A stretch of 48,157 nt of DNA, taken from IMG/VR virus record IMGVR_UViG_3300018063_000020, positions 1 to 48,157 of that record, one strand, 5' to 3'. Position 1 is the stretch's first letter. Each line of letters starts with the position of its first letter. Positions 34,409 through 41,886 of the stretch are shown here, in pieces. The position numbers and the translations under genes are program-made. Source of the stretch: a virus. Below the pieces are notes generated by a model. It was given only the letters and a program-made list of their open reading frames with translations, ran no database searches and was not told the DNA's origin.

Positions 34409-34972
34409 TCAGCGCACGCCATTGAGCCGGAACCGTGCTTTGCGTTCGTACCCCGTCCACACGACGCGCAGCTCGTTGCCTTCCACGAAGACAGTGAGCG
34501 GGAACCACGCGGTTAGCGCATCCGCCTCATAGGTCGCGCCCAACCGGTTCCCGTACTGCTTGCGCTCCGGTTCGGATATCAGCGGCTGGATGACGCGCGC
34601 GGCGTCGTCTGCGCCCTCGGGCATGATGACTATGGCCTTCACGCTCCATGGGCTTCCACTTAGATTCGCCGGGTCCGCATGAATGCGGAGCCACCCGGGC
34701 CTCACCAGGGCGTTAGTAACTTGCTCAAAGGTCAGCGCCTGGTATTTCTGGCGCTCGAGGAACGCCGCCTGAGCGACGCGCCCGTATGGCGTGCTGTACG
34801 TGACGGCCGTCCCGTGCCCCTTCAGGAATCCAGCTCCCGGGATGTGGAGGATGTCCTTGGCCGCCTCTCCGGCCTTGATGGCCTCTCGGATGCGCTCTGG
34901 GGTCATCACGTAGACGACCTGAGCGTGCACGGCGGGCGCCAGGAGCAGGAGCACGGCGGTCAGTGTCTTCAT
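34409..34972 (-). CDS. Secreted/periplasmic protein
   Basis: A 187-residue protein with a perfect AGGAGG ribosome site 6 bases before the ATG. The N-terminus MKTLTAVLLLLAPAVHAQ is a textbook Sec signal peptide with cleavage after A-x-A (VHA). The mature part has mixed alpha/beta pattern (RIREAIKAGEAAKDIL; YGRVAQAAFLERQKYQALTF; LTVFVEGNELRVVWTGYERK, in parts). It lies in the repressor-to-integrase operon and is a candidate lysogenic-conversion protein. No family recognised. Confidence 0.65.
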   Translation of the reverse strand: MKTLTAVLLLLAPAVHAQVVYVMTPERIREAIKAGEAAKDILHIPGAGFLKGHGTAVTYSTPYGRVAQAAFLERQKYQALTFEQVTNALVRPGWLRIHADPANLSGSPWSVKAIVIMPEGADDAARVIQPLISEPERKQYGNRLGATYEADALTAWFPLTVFVEGNELRVVWTGYERKARFRLNGVR

Positions 34973-35163
34973 GGCGAGCCTCCTAAAGAGGGATGCTCGA
35001 ATCCTACGCCCGGCGGGGTACCGTGGTCATCCCCCATTTGGGGGTTGCGCCCCTGTTCGTGCCGGGTGTACGGTGGCGGTCCCTCTCCAACCGCGCCCTC
35101 CAGCGCGGCGTTCACCCTGACGGCGTGTCGCTCCTGTGCAGCCATGGGAGCCGCCCGTGTCAC
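34969..35163 (-). CDS. Doubtful small ORF between RHH and secreted-protein genes
   Basis: A 64-residue frame from a GTG overlapping the RHH stop, ending in an ATGA overlap with the secreted-protein gene. The overlaps argue for translation, but the composition (many G, P, H, Q) is unlike a folded protein, and the stretch also holds a strong hairpin at 35031-35044. It could be non-coding leader instead. Confidence 0.3.
   Translation of the reverse strand: MTRAAPMAAQERHAVRVNAALEGAVGEGPPPYTRHEQGRNPQMGDDHGTPPGVGFEHPSLGGSP
35031..35044. other. Strong short hairpin upstream of secreted-protein gene
   Basis: CCCCCA and TGGGGG face each other across TT. It lies in the leader between the RHH gene and the secreted-protein gene (leftward transcription) and could attenuate or stabilise the transcript. 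Confidence 0.35.
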
Positions 35164-35327
35164 GCACCGCGACGCTTGTCGTTAGCGTCCAGGTAGAGCT
35201 TTACGGCTTCGTTCAACACGGAGGCCAGGCTCCGCTCACGAGACGAGGCATAGGTCTTCGCCCGCGTCCGCAGTTGCGGGTCCATCTTCACCGATGCGGT
35301 GTTGCCCGCCTCCTGCTTCTTCGGCAT
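35160..35327 (-). CDS. Ribbon-helix-helix transcription regulator
   Basis: A 55-residue protein; the ATG at 35327 has GGAG 5 bases upstream, and the longer frame start lies in the promoter region. TASVKMDPQLRTRAKTYASSR supplies the N-terminal strand and first helix, and SLASVLNEAVKLYLDAN the second helix of an Arc/CopG/MetJ-type fold. It is the first gene of the leftward operon and faces the early rightward operon across a divergent promoter region with repeated CTCTACG half-sites, so it is the best candidate for the phage repressor. Confidence 0.75.
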   Translation of the reverse strand: MPKKQEAGNTASVKMDPQLRTRAKTYASSRERSLASVLNEAVKLYLDANDKRRGA

Positions 35328-35375
35328 AGCGCTCCTTCGTCCCCGGAGACGTCCAGTGCGGGCCGCCCCAAGCAC

Positions 35376-35404
35376 ACCATACAACAAAGTGGAGGACTAC
35401 GCAA
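35376..35404 (-). promoter_or_regulatory. Leftward promoter of the lysogeny operon
   Basis: On the minus strand TTGCGT (plus 35404-35399), 17 bases, then TATGGT (35381-35376), about 48 bases before the RHH start. A CTACG half-site (35397-35401) overlaps the -35 element, which would allow autorepression. Confidence 0.5.
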
Positions 35405-35464
35405 GTCTCTTTTTCCTCTTTTTTTGATAATTCTTCTTGACTTCTCTACGGCTCTACGAGTAGA
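35397..35464. promoter_or_regulatory. Operator half-sites (CTACG family) for RHH regulator
   Basis: CTACG occurs at 35397-35401, 35446-35450 and 35454-35458. The last two belong to direct CTCTACG repeats spaced 8 bases apart, and the second forms a perfect palindrome TCTAC-GA-GTAGA (35453-35464). They sit in the leftward -35 and between the rightward -35 and -10. Arc/MetJ-type proteins bind tandem short half-sites of this kind. Confidence 0.5.
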
Positions 35465-35466
35465 TT
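35437..35466 (+). promoter_or_regulatory. Rightward early promoter with UP-like A/T tract
   Basis: TTGACT (35437-35442), 18 bases, TAGATT (35461-35466), with a T/A-rich tract upstream (35408-35436), unusual for this GC-rich genome. Transcription should start near 35473, 12 bases before the ATG of the first early gene. Operator-like repeats fill the spacer. Confidence 0.6.
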
Positions 35467-35484
35467 AGTGGACGTGGACGCTTA

Positions 35485-36039
35485 ATGGGCACCAAGTACA
35501 ACAGCGACGGGCGGGTACGAGAGGTCATCCGGGCATGGGCTGGCAATGTCCAGGCCGCCGCCGACGCTCTTGGAGTAGCCCCAAAGAACCTCCGGGCGAG
35601 GCTGCGGACGTTGCAGATCGACCTCACCCCGCTCAGGGCTGCCCGCCCTCTACCGGTACGTACCGATACCCACCGGTACCCACCGGTACGTACCGGCCTA
35701 GTGAGTGGTACCGGGTCACAAAACGCAGCCGATACCTACCGCGAATCTACAGAGGAGTCTACCTTGTTGACCATGCAGACCGCCGAGGCCGACGCTCCAG
35801 ACCTTCCGATTCCGACGATTCGGGGCCAGCAGAAGCCGACGCGGCTGAAGCCTGCCCAGCAGGACCGCCTCAAGGCCGCGAAGTTCGACCTCCAAGCCGC
35901 GTTCCGAGTGGAGACGGACGAGAACGCCCTGCTCCAGGCTTTCTTCGACGAGACGTTCGATGCGTGGTTCGAAGCCAAGATGGCCGAGAAGCCGGTCCCC
36001 ATTCGGAAGCGGGCGAAGGACGGGGAGCCCGGCCGATGA
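35485..36039 (+). CDS. HTH DNA-binding protein, first gene of early operon (replication-initiator candidate)
   Basis: A 184-residue protein. Residues about 8-50 (VREVIRAWAGNVQAAADALG, VAPKNLRARLRTL) look like a Fis-type HTH. The middle (about 55-75) is encoded by the palindromic repeats at 35651-35714, and the C-terminal half is helical and acidic with basic end (RKRAKDGEPGR). Being the first gene after the early promoter, with iteron-like DNA inside, it recalls lambda O/ori. Alternatives: an activator or a plain regulator. The start at 35485 follows the promoter directly; a weak ribosome site. Confidence 0.6.
   Translation: MGTKYNSDGRVREVIRAWAGNVQAAADALGVAPKNLRARLRTLQIDLTPLRAARPLPVRTDTHRYPPVRTGLVSGTGSQNAADTYRESTEESTLLTMQTAEADAPDLPIPTIRGQQKPTRLKPAQQDRLKAAKFDLQAAFRVETDENALLQAFFDETFDAWFEAKMAEKPVPIRKRAKDGEPGR
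35651..35714. repeat. Iteron-like palindromic repeats (replication origin candidate)
   Basis: The stretch contains two near-copies of ACCGGTACGTACCG: a 12-base palindrome CGGTACGTACCG (35654-35665) and a 14-base palindrome CCGGTACGTACCGG (35683-35696), plus GGTACC at 35675-35680 and 35707-35712. Spacing is about 15-25 bases. They lie inside the HTH gene. Ordered palindromes in an early regulator gene suggest an origin or self-regulation site. Confidence 0.5.
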
Positions 36040-36434
36040 CCCCCACCCAGAAGGTGAAGGCCGGCGCGTGCGTCGTGACTCCCGAGTGTGGCCACTTCCG
36101 GGTGGCGAGTCCCTCGGGCAAGACCTACCAGGTGTTCCCCATGGGAGACGACCGCGCGGTCTGCACCTGCGTGGCCGGGAAGCACGGGCTCCGATGCGCT
36201 CACGTCGAGGCGGTGGCAGCGTTCGCGGCGCAGGTGCTCGCCCCAGGCGCGCGCGTCCCTGACGAGAAGTTCTGGGCTCGGATTGAAGCGGACTGGCGAC
36301 CGACCGTCTCCCTTACCGGGATGGTCAGTTCCCTGGGCCATGGGAAGCCATGCAGGCGTTCGCCACGTGGCACGATTCACAGGACGATGGCGCGGCTGTC
36401 GTCTCAGCAATCTGGGAGTCGGGCAGTTAGCTGA
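36036..36434 (+). CDS. SWIM zinc-finger protein
   Basis: A 132-residue protein from ATG 36036, overlapping the previous stop. VCTCVAGKHGLRCAHVEAV (about residues 48-66) is a SWIM-type zinc finger (C-x-C ... C-x-H), a fold for binding DNA or proteins. The N-terminal part KVKAGACVVTPECGHFRVAS also has paired Cys residues. The C-terminal end looks unstructured and Ser/Arg-rich. Function in replication or recombination is possible. Confidence 0.65.
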   Translation: MTPTQKVKAGACVVTPECGHFRVASPSGKTYQVFPMGDDRAVCTCVAGKHGLRCAHVEAVAAFAAQVLAPGARVPDEKFWARIEADWRPTVSLTGMVSSLGHGKPCRRSPRGTIHRTMARLSSQQSGSRAVS

Positions 36435-36482
36435 CGGGAGTTCACAGAGCCGTATCTGTCAATGAGCGCTGGAGGTTTGTAC

Positions 36483-36821
36483 GTGGCCGAAGAAGCAATC
36501 ACCCCGCAAGAGACGCCGCCCGGCCCGGAGGGCGCGGATCCGACGCCGGAGGCTGGCGAGGCGGCGTCACCGCCCCTCGTGACGATGGTGATCACGCTGG
36601 AGGCCAACCTCACCGTGTCCGTGCGGGGGCCGCTGCCGAATCAGCCCCTCTTCGAGATGCTCCTGAACGGCGCCCGGATGGCCCGGGACCGTTGGGAAAT
36701 GGAGGCGGTCGCGGAGGCGCAGGCCCGCGCGGCCGCGGGCGGTCCGCGCATCGCGCCCGCGACAATCGTTCCTCCAGGCTTCCGGGGATTCAACCGCGGG
36801 ACCCGACAGAGGCGCGGATGA
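36483..36821 (+). CDS. Small hypothetical protein
   Basis: A 112-residue protein. The GTG at 36483 is preferred because GGAGG (36471-36475) lies 7 bases before it; an ATG at 36462 gives 119 residues. The first third is Pro/Glu/Ala-rich and likely disordered, then TMVITLEANLTVSVRGPLP strands and a long helix (LNGARMARDRWEMEAVAEAQ). The stop overlaps the next ATG. No function known. Confidence 0.55.
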   Translation: MAEEAITPQETPPGPEGADPTPEAGEAASPPLVTMVITLEANLTVSVRGPLPNQPLFEMLLNGARMARDRWEMEAVAEAQARAAAGGPRIAPATIVPPGFRGFNRGTRQRRG

Positions 36822-37015
36822 GCGTCCCGGTTCTCGCCGGGCTGAAGGTGATCGTGACCGCCGGTTGGTGGCACTGCCCGGACTGCTCCTTCCGCCGTTT
36901 CTACCAGACCGGTGCGGGCGCCCTCAACGGTGCCGCGCGACACCTGGCCGGTCATCAGACCCGCCTCGCGCTGCCGCTGCGGCATCACTCCGGCTTGCTT
37001 GGTGGTGGCCGATGA
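36818..37015 (+). CDS. Small C2H2-like zinc-finger protein
   Basis: A 65-residue protein from ATG 36818, overlapping the previous stop. WHCPDCSFRRFYQTGAGALN followed by ARHLAGHQ supplies C-x-x-C and H-x-x-x-H positions of a C2H2 finger (residues about 18-45). Probably a DNA-binding or scaffold protein of the early operon. Confidence 0.55.
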   Translation: MSVPVLAGLKVIVTAGWWHCPDCSFRRFYQTGAGALNGAARHLAGHQTRLALPLRHHSGLLGGGR

Positions 37016-37296
37016 CGCTGAGGCTCCCCGGCATGACTTCGCTCGACTGCCGCTTGGCCATCCGCGCCGAGGGCACGCAGGTCAATGCCTACATCGCCCC
37101 GCTGAAGACGATGGACGGCGCGATCCTGATTGGGTCCCTCCTACGCAGTGCGGCTCAGGACGATCCTCAGCTCTTCGACGACTGGAAAGAGGCGCTCTGC
37201 CTCTGGCAGCAGCGGCTGCTGAGCGGCATCGTCGGAAGCGAGGTCACGTCCACGACTCGGCCGGCACCTGAGCACGAGCGCACGGGTGACGCATGA
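37012..37296 (+). CDS. Small hypothetical protein
   Basis: A 94-residue protein coupled on both sides (ATGA). Segments MTSLDCRLAIRAEGTQVNAYIA (a strand pair) and DDWKEALCLWQQRLLSGIVG (a helix) suggest a small alpha/beta domain. No family recognised. Confidence 0.5.
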   Translation: MTLRLPGMTSLDCRLAIRAEGTQVNAYIAPLKTMDGAILIGSLLRSAAQDDPQLFDDWKEALCLWQQRLLSGIVGSEVTSTTRPAPEHERTGDA

Positions 37297-37571
37297 GTCT
37301 CCCTGTTCCGTCAATCCCGCCCACGCCGACCACAGCAGCTTTCAAGGTGGTTTGCTCCTGGTGCAAGGCTGTGCTCGTCGAAGGCGACCCTGGAGCGCCG
37401 ACCACGCATAGCTGCTGCCCCGATTGCGTGGCCAAGGTGCTGGACGACGCGGGCCTGCCGCCCGCTATCCCGTGCACCTACTGCGGCACGCCCTCGGCCA
37501 GCGGGGATTGCGGCGTGTGCGCGCTCTCGGCAGACCAAGTCCAGGAGTTCGTCCGCCGGAGGCTCGCGTGA
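37293..37571 (+). CDS. Small double zinc-ribbon protein
   Basis: A 92-residue protein overlapping the previous stop. Cysteine pairs CSWC and CCPDC (about residues 21-50) and CTYCGT with CGVC (about 66-80) form two zinc-binding knuckles; the end is a basic helix. The early operon carries several such zinc proteins in a row. Role unknown. Confidence 0.55.
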   Translation: MSLPVPSIPPTPTTAAFKVVCSWCKAVLVEGDPGAPTTHSCCPDCVAKVLDDAGLPPAIPCTYCGTPSASGDCGVCALSADQVQEFVRRRLA

Positions 37572-38185
37572 AGCTGAGCGAACTGCGTCCCTGCGATTCT
37601 TGCGATGGCCCGCTGATAAAGCCTGGCTTCGCCACCTTCTACGTAGTGGAAGTAAGTCAGGCGCTGCTGGTGCCGCACGCCGGGAATCAGGTGCTCGGTC
37701 TGACGCAGATGTTCCGCGGGTCGGTCGCGCTAGCGGAAGTGTTTGCTCCCGAGCCGGACGTGGTCAACGTCATGGGAGACGAGGACCCGGAACTGAGTAC
37801 CGAACTGCTCCTATGCCCAGAATGTGCCGGCCTTGACCCGAGGCGCGGTGGGGTTCTGCTCGCCCAACTCTGCGAGCGTCGCAACGACCAGGCGGAGAAG
37901 GAGAAGCGAGAAGTGAGCGCCCTCGCTGCCTTGGGCCGACCGCCGGAGACAGAGGCACTCGTGGCCGAGGCGCGCGAACTGGTGACAGGCGCACACCCAC
38001 CACGCCACCGCGGGCGGAAGAAGACGCCGGAGCAGGAGGTACGGGACCTCGAGCGCGCCATCCGCCCCCGCGTCCGGATGTGGCGCGTCAAGCACTGGAT
38101 CGGGGATTACCTCATGGAGCTGCTCGCCGGATTCGCAGTGGCCACCGTGTGCATCTATGCCGCCGTGGCGTGGTGGGTGTGGTGA
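37568..38185 (+). CDS. Zinc-ribbon/transmembrane protein
   Basis: A 205-residue protein from a GTG overlapping the upstream TGA. CDSCDGPLIKPGF and a later CPECAGLDP give a paired-Cys N-terminal domain. A long charged helix (NDQAEKEKREVSALAALG) leads to a C-terminal membrane span (ELLAGFAVATVCIYAAVAWWVW). A membrane-tethered zinc domain in an early operon is unusual; anchoring of replication to the membrane or host interference are possible. Confidence 0.55.
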   Translation: MKLSELRPCDSCDGPLIKPGFATFYVVEVSQALLVPHAGNQVLGLTQMFRGSVALAEVFAPEPDVVNVMGDEDPELSTELLLCPECAGLDPRRGGVLLAQLCERRNDQAEKEKREVSALAALGRPPETEALVAEARELVTGAHPPRHRGRKKTPEQEVRDLERAIRPRVRMWRVKHWIGDYLMELLAGFAVATVCIYAAVAWWVW

Positions 38186-39120
38186 CCAGCGCTCCCGCGA
38201 TCGTCCGGACCGAGCGGGAGGCCTGGCTCGCCGAGCGCCGGAAGCTGATAGGCGCGTCCGAGGTCGCGGCCATCCTCGGCGTGGACCCGCGCATGGGCCC
38301 GCTGGCGGTCTACGCGTCGAAGGTCTCCGACACGGCGGATGTCGAAGAGACGCGCTGGATGAAGTGGGGGCGCCGTGTCGAGGGCGCGATCGCCGACGGG
38401 TACGCGGACGAGACGGGCCGGCCGGTCGTGGACTGCGGGGCTCACGAGATCCGGCGCCACCCCTACGCCCCGTTCCTCGGCGCAACCCTGGACCGCCTCA
38501 CGGGCGGCAGCCTGGCTCACCCGGAGCCGATCGAGGGGATGCTCCGGGTCCCGCTCGAGGCCAAGGCCGTCGCCGGGTTCAAGGCGAAGGAGTGGGCAGA
38601 GGACCCGCCCCTGCATTACCAGGTGCAGCTCCAGGCGCAGCTCGCGTGCACGGGCGCGCAGTGGGGAAGTCTCGTCGCCCTGATCGGCGGGATTTCGCTC
38701 GCGTGGCGCGACCTCCTGCGCAACGACGCCTTCCTGGCCGCCGCGCTCCCGAAGCTCGAGGAGTTCTGGCTACGAGTCGAGCGGCGCCAGCCTCCGGACG
38801 CGGACGGACTGCCGGGGACGACCGCCGCGGTACGCGCGCTCTGGTCCGAGGAGGACGGGGAGACGGTCCCACTCGACGTGGAGGCGCTCGAACTGGTGAG
38901 CCTCTGGGAGAAGGCGAAGGCCATCGAGAAGGGCACGGAGGACGAGATCGAGACGCTCGGCAACAGGCTCCGCGCCCGCATGGGCTCCGCGTCCTTCGGC
39001 GCCCTGCCCGACGGCTCGATGCTCACGCTCCGCACCACGAAGAGGGCTGGCTACACGGTCCAGCCCACGGAATACCGAGCGCTCCGCCGATGGTGGCCGA
39101 AGCTTCTAAGGAGGGGATGA
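38182..39120 (+). CDS. YqaJ-family recombinase exonuclease
   Basis: A 312-residue protein; the GTG at 38182 overlaps the upstream TGA. Family features: AERRKLIGASEVAAILGVDP near the N-terminus, WMKWGRRVEGAIADGYADE, RRHPYAPFLGATLDRLTG, the catalytic PLEAKAV (about residues 122-128, E-x-K) and HYQVQLQAQL. This is the lambda-exonuclease/PD-(D/E)xK fold. It resects double-strand ends 5' to 3' for annealing by the next gene's product. Confidence 0.85.
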   Translation: MTSAPAIVRTEREAWLAERRKLIGASEVAAILGVDPRMGPLAVYASKVSDTADVEETRWMKWGRRVEGAIADGYADETGRPVVDCGAHEIRRHPYAPFLGATLDRLTGGSLAHPEPIEGMLRVPLEAKAVAGFKAKEWAEDPPLHYQVQLQAQLACTGAQWGSLVALIGGISLAWRDLLRNDAFLAAALPKLEEFWLRVERRQPPDADGLPGTTAAVRALWSEEDGETVPLDVEALELVSLWEKAKAIEKGTEDEIETLGNRLRARMGSASFGALPDGSMLTLRTTKRAGYTVQPTEYRALRRWWPKLLRRG

Positions 39121-39123
39121 ACG

Positions 39124-40362
39124 ATGGCGACACAGGAGACGAAGCCGAATGGCAGCGAAGGCTTGGTACCCCAGGCAGCCGGGACGGTTGCGCGGCAAGA
39201 GTTCGGAGCAACGCAGCTCGAGATCTCGGGCGAGACGGCTGGGACTGCCCTCGCCGCCCAGGCCCGGGCCATGGTCGAGGCACGGTTCATCGTCGCCATG
39301 CGACGCCCTCGGGACTGGGACGACGTGCGGACGAAGCTGCTCAAGGCGTGCGAGCGGCCCGGCTTCGCGGGCTCGGCCACCGAGAAGATCTGGGGCGCGG
39401 CCTGGTACCGCAAGCCCGTTGGTGAGGGCGTCGAGGGGTTCTCCGTCCGATTCGCCGAGGAGGCGGCCCGGGCGATGGGCAACATCGACGTGCAGGTGGT
39501 GCCCGTCTACGACGATCCGTTGCGGCGGATCGTCACCGTGACGGTGATGGATCTCGAGAGCAACATCGCCTTCCCGACTTCGATCAGCTTCGAGAAGACC
39601 GTCGAGCGGAAGTTCCTGAAGAAGGGCGAAGTCGCGATTCGCGTCCGAGTGAACAGCGAGGGAAGGCCGGTCTACGTCTTGCCGGCCACCGACGACGACG
39701 TCGCGACGAAGCAGGCCAACCTGGCATCGAAGGCGCTCCGGAACGGGCTCCTGCGGATACTCCCCGGAGACATCGCCTCAGCGTGCCGGAGCCGCATCCT
39801 CGAGATCCGGAACGGCGCCGCGGCGAAGGACCCCGACAAGGCGCGGCGCGAGCTGGCGGACGGCTTCGCAGCACTGAACATCCTGCCTTCGGCCCTGAAG
39901 GAATACCTCGGCCACGAGCTCTCGTTGTCCACGCCGGCGGAGCTGACTGATCTCCGCGAGCTGTGGATGGAACTAAAGGAGGGCAAGACGACGTGGCCCG
40001 AGGTCATGGAAGAGGTCCGGGCCGAGCGAGGGCAAGAACCCGGCGAGGCGCCGCCCAAGCCGAAGCCCGGGCTGGACGGCGTAACCGAGACGCTCAAGGC
40101 CAAGGCTGCAGCGCGTGAGCCCGGCTCCGACGACGGGTGGCCGGCCCCCGGCTGCGAGCACCTCAGCGTGCCCCCGAGCCGCGTCGCCGCTCTGCCGGCC
40201 GGGAAGTCGATCGTCTGTCCCGACTGTGGGGAGGAGCTGAAGAACGCCGTCGGAATGCGGCCCGCGGTGGAGCCGGCGGCCGATCCTCGCGCCGCTGTCG
40301 CGGCCGTGGCGAAGACCGCGGAGAAGGGGCGCCAGGGGACCCAGAAGCGGCTCGACGAGTAG
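39124..40362 (+). CDS. Putative single-strand annealing protein
   Basis: A 412-residue protein after a strong AGGAGGGG site. The core (residues 55-300) has QARAMVEARFIVAMRRPRDWDD, LLKACERPGFAG, SVRFAEEAARAMGNIDVQVV, DDDVATKQANLASKALRNGLL and LPGDIASACRS (in parts), as in a family found next to YqaJ nucleases in temperate phages. The C-terminal extension carries a CEHLSVPP ... CPDCGEEL zinc knuckle (about 340-375). I infer recombination-mediator function from place; I cannot see clear RecT or Rad52 signatures. Confidence 0.6.
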   Translation: MATQETKPNGSEGLVPQAAGTVARQEFGATQLEISGETAGTALAAQARAMVEARFIVAMRRPRDWDDVRTKLLKACERPGFAGSATEKIWGAAWYRKPVGEGVEGFSVRFAEEAARAMGNIDVQVVPVYDDPLRRIVTVTVMDLESNIAFPTSISFEKTVERKFLKKGEVAIRVRVNSEGRPVYVLPATDDDVATKQANLASKALRNGLLRILPGDIASACRSRILEIRNGAAAKDPDKARRELADGFAALNILPSALKEYLGHELSLSTPAELTDLRELWMELKEGKTTWPEVMEEVRAERGQEPGEAPPKPKPGLDGVTETLKAKAAAREPGSDDGWPAPGCEHLSVPPSRVAALPAGKSIVCPDCGEELKNAVGMRPAVEPAADPRAAVAAVAKTAEKGRQGTQKRLDE

Positions 40363-40374
40363 GGAGGGAGTTCG

Positions 40375-41886
40375 ATGAGCACCAAGAACGGTCGCCTGGA
40401 CGTCGTCGCGGTCGAGATCCGCGATGTCCTCGGCGCGAAGGAGTTCCGCCTCGAGCCGGGCCAGATCAACGTGCTCGAGGGCCGCAACGGGACTGGCAAG
40501 TCGACCGCCCTGGCGGCCTTGCAGGCGGCGCTCGGGGGAGGGAGCCTCGCGAAGCTGGCCCGAGTCGATCCCGCGGGTGCGGAGACCGAGCCCGAGGTCG
40601 TCCTCGTCATCGAGGGCCAGGGGAACGAGACCTACCGCGTCGAGCGGACTGGCGAGAAGGTCCGCGTCCGCGCGCGCGTGGGGGACACGGCCGCCTTCGA
40701 GGACGTCGGCAAACCACAGGGTTGGCTCTCTTCGCTCTTCGATGGCAGCGGTTCGAATCCGGTCCGCTTCCTGACCGCCCCGGATAAAGAGCGGGCCCTG
40801 CTCCTCCTCGAGGCGCTCCCGCTGAAGTTCGATCGGTCCGCGCTCCTGGCCGAGATGGAGATCGCTCCCGCCGAGATCCGTCCGGTCCCGGCCGGGCTCC
40901 ACCCGCTCGAGGAGATCTCCCTCATCCGGCAATCCGTGTTCGACACCCGGACTGGCGTCAACCGCGACCAAAAGAGCGCCGCCTCTTCCGCCGATCAGCT
41001 TCGGCGCAACCTGCCGGCGGTGATCCCCACGGCGAACGGGACCGAGGTCGAGGCGGCCACGGCGCGAGTGACCGAACTCTCAGCCTCGTTTGCACGCGAT
41101 GAGCAGCGCGCGGAGTCCGCCCTGGCGCAGGCGCTCACCGAGGCGCGGTCGGAGCACGACCAGGCCGAGGCTCGGATCCGGGCCGAGCACAAGGAAGCGG
41201 TGAGGACGAAGCGCGCGGCGCACGATGCCCTCGCCGCCGAGCTCCGCGCCGCCGTTGAGCGGCAGATCGCCGAGGAAGTGGCCGCCATCGAGGCCCAGGT
41301 GGAGGCCTTGCGGGAAGAGACGAACGGGAAGCTCGAGAGCGTCGCGACCGTCCTCGGCGCGGCGCAGGACGAGGCGAACCGCGACCGCGCGGCCGCGGAC
41401 CGTGGACTCGCTTCGCTGCACGAACAGCTCGCCCAGGCGAAAGAGACCCTGGCCGTGCTGCGCGAACGGGCCGAGGGTGGCGCGAAGGCGCGCGCCCTGG
41501 CCGAGCAGGCGAACGAGTTCGACGCCCAGGTCGACCGGCTCTCGGCCGAGAGCGAGCGGCTGACGAAGGCGCTGGTCGCGCTCGACGCCCACCGGCGGCG
41601 GCTGGCGGAGAACCTGCCGATCCCGGGACTCTCGATCGAGGACCGGGTGATCCGAGTCAATGGAATCGAGTTCGGCCAGCTCAACACGGCCCAGCGTGTC
41701 GGCATTGCCGTCCAGGTCTCTTGTCTTCGCGCGCAGGGGCAGAGGCTCCCGGTCGTCTTCGTCGACGGAGCGGAGGCCCTCGATCGCGAGCACTTCGAGG
41801 CGCTCGTCTCCGCGCTCAAGGCAAACGGGGTGCAGGCCTTTGTGGGGCGCGTGGCGGATCACGACCTCACGGTTCAGGTCGCATGA
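40375..41886 (+). CDS. SMC/SbcC-like coiled-coil ATPase
   Basis: A 503-residue protein with AGGGAGGGAG upstream. Walker A GRNGTGKST at about residues 36-44. A coiled coil spans about 225-415 (EHDQAEARIRAEHKEAVRTK, AEEVAAIEAQVEAL, LHEQLAQAKETLAVL). The C-terminal lobe has FGQLNTAQRVGIAVQ in place of the usual ABC signature and a Walker B VVFVDGAEALD, where the usual acidic catalytic residue after Asp is Gly. It groups with YqaJ and the annealing protein as an end-processing complex like gp46/SbcC. Confidence 0.75.
   Translation: MSTKNGRLDVVAVEIRDVLGAKEFRLEPGQINVLEGRNGTGKSTALAALQAALGGGSLAKLARVDPAGAETEPEVVLVIEGQGNETYRVERTGEKVRVRARVGDTAAFEDVGKPQGWLSSLFDGSGSNPVRFLTAPDKERALLLLEALPLKFDRSALLAEMEIAPAEIRPVPAGLHPLEEISLIRQSVFDTRTGVNRDQKSAASSADQLRRNLPAVIPTANGTEVEAATARVTELSASFARDEQRAESALAQALTEARSEHDQAEARIRAEHKEAVRTKRAAHDALAAELRAAVERQIAEEVAAIEAQVEALREETNGKLESVATVLGAAQDEANRDRAAADRGLASLHEQLAQAKETLAVLRERAEGGAKARALAEQANEFDAQVDRLSAESERLTKALVALDAHRRRLAENLPIPGLSIEDRVIRVNGIEFGQLNTAQRVGIAVQVSCLRAQGQRLPVVFVDGAEALDREHFEALVSALKANGVQAFVGRVADHDLTVQVA

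Noticed and set aside
35328-35387. Longer N-terminus of the RHH protein
   Set aside because: It would run through the leftward promoter and -10 region and lacks a ribosome site; ATG 35327 has one.
40750-40760. GGTTCGAATCC, a tRNA T-arm-like sequence
   Set aside because: It lies in the well-formed frame of the SMC-like ATPase and no acceptor, D or anticodon arms can be built around it.
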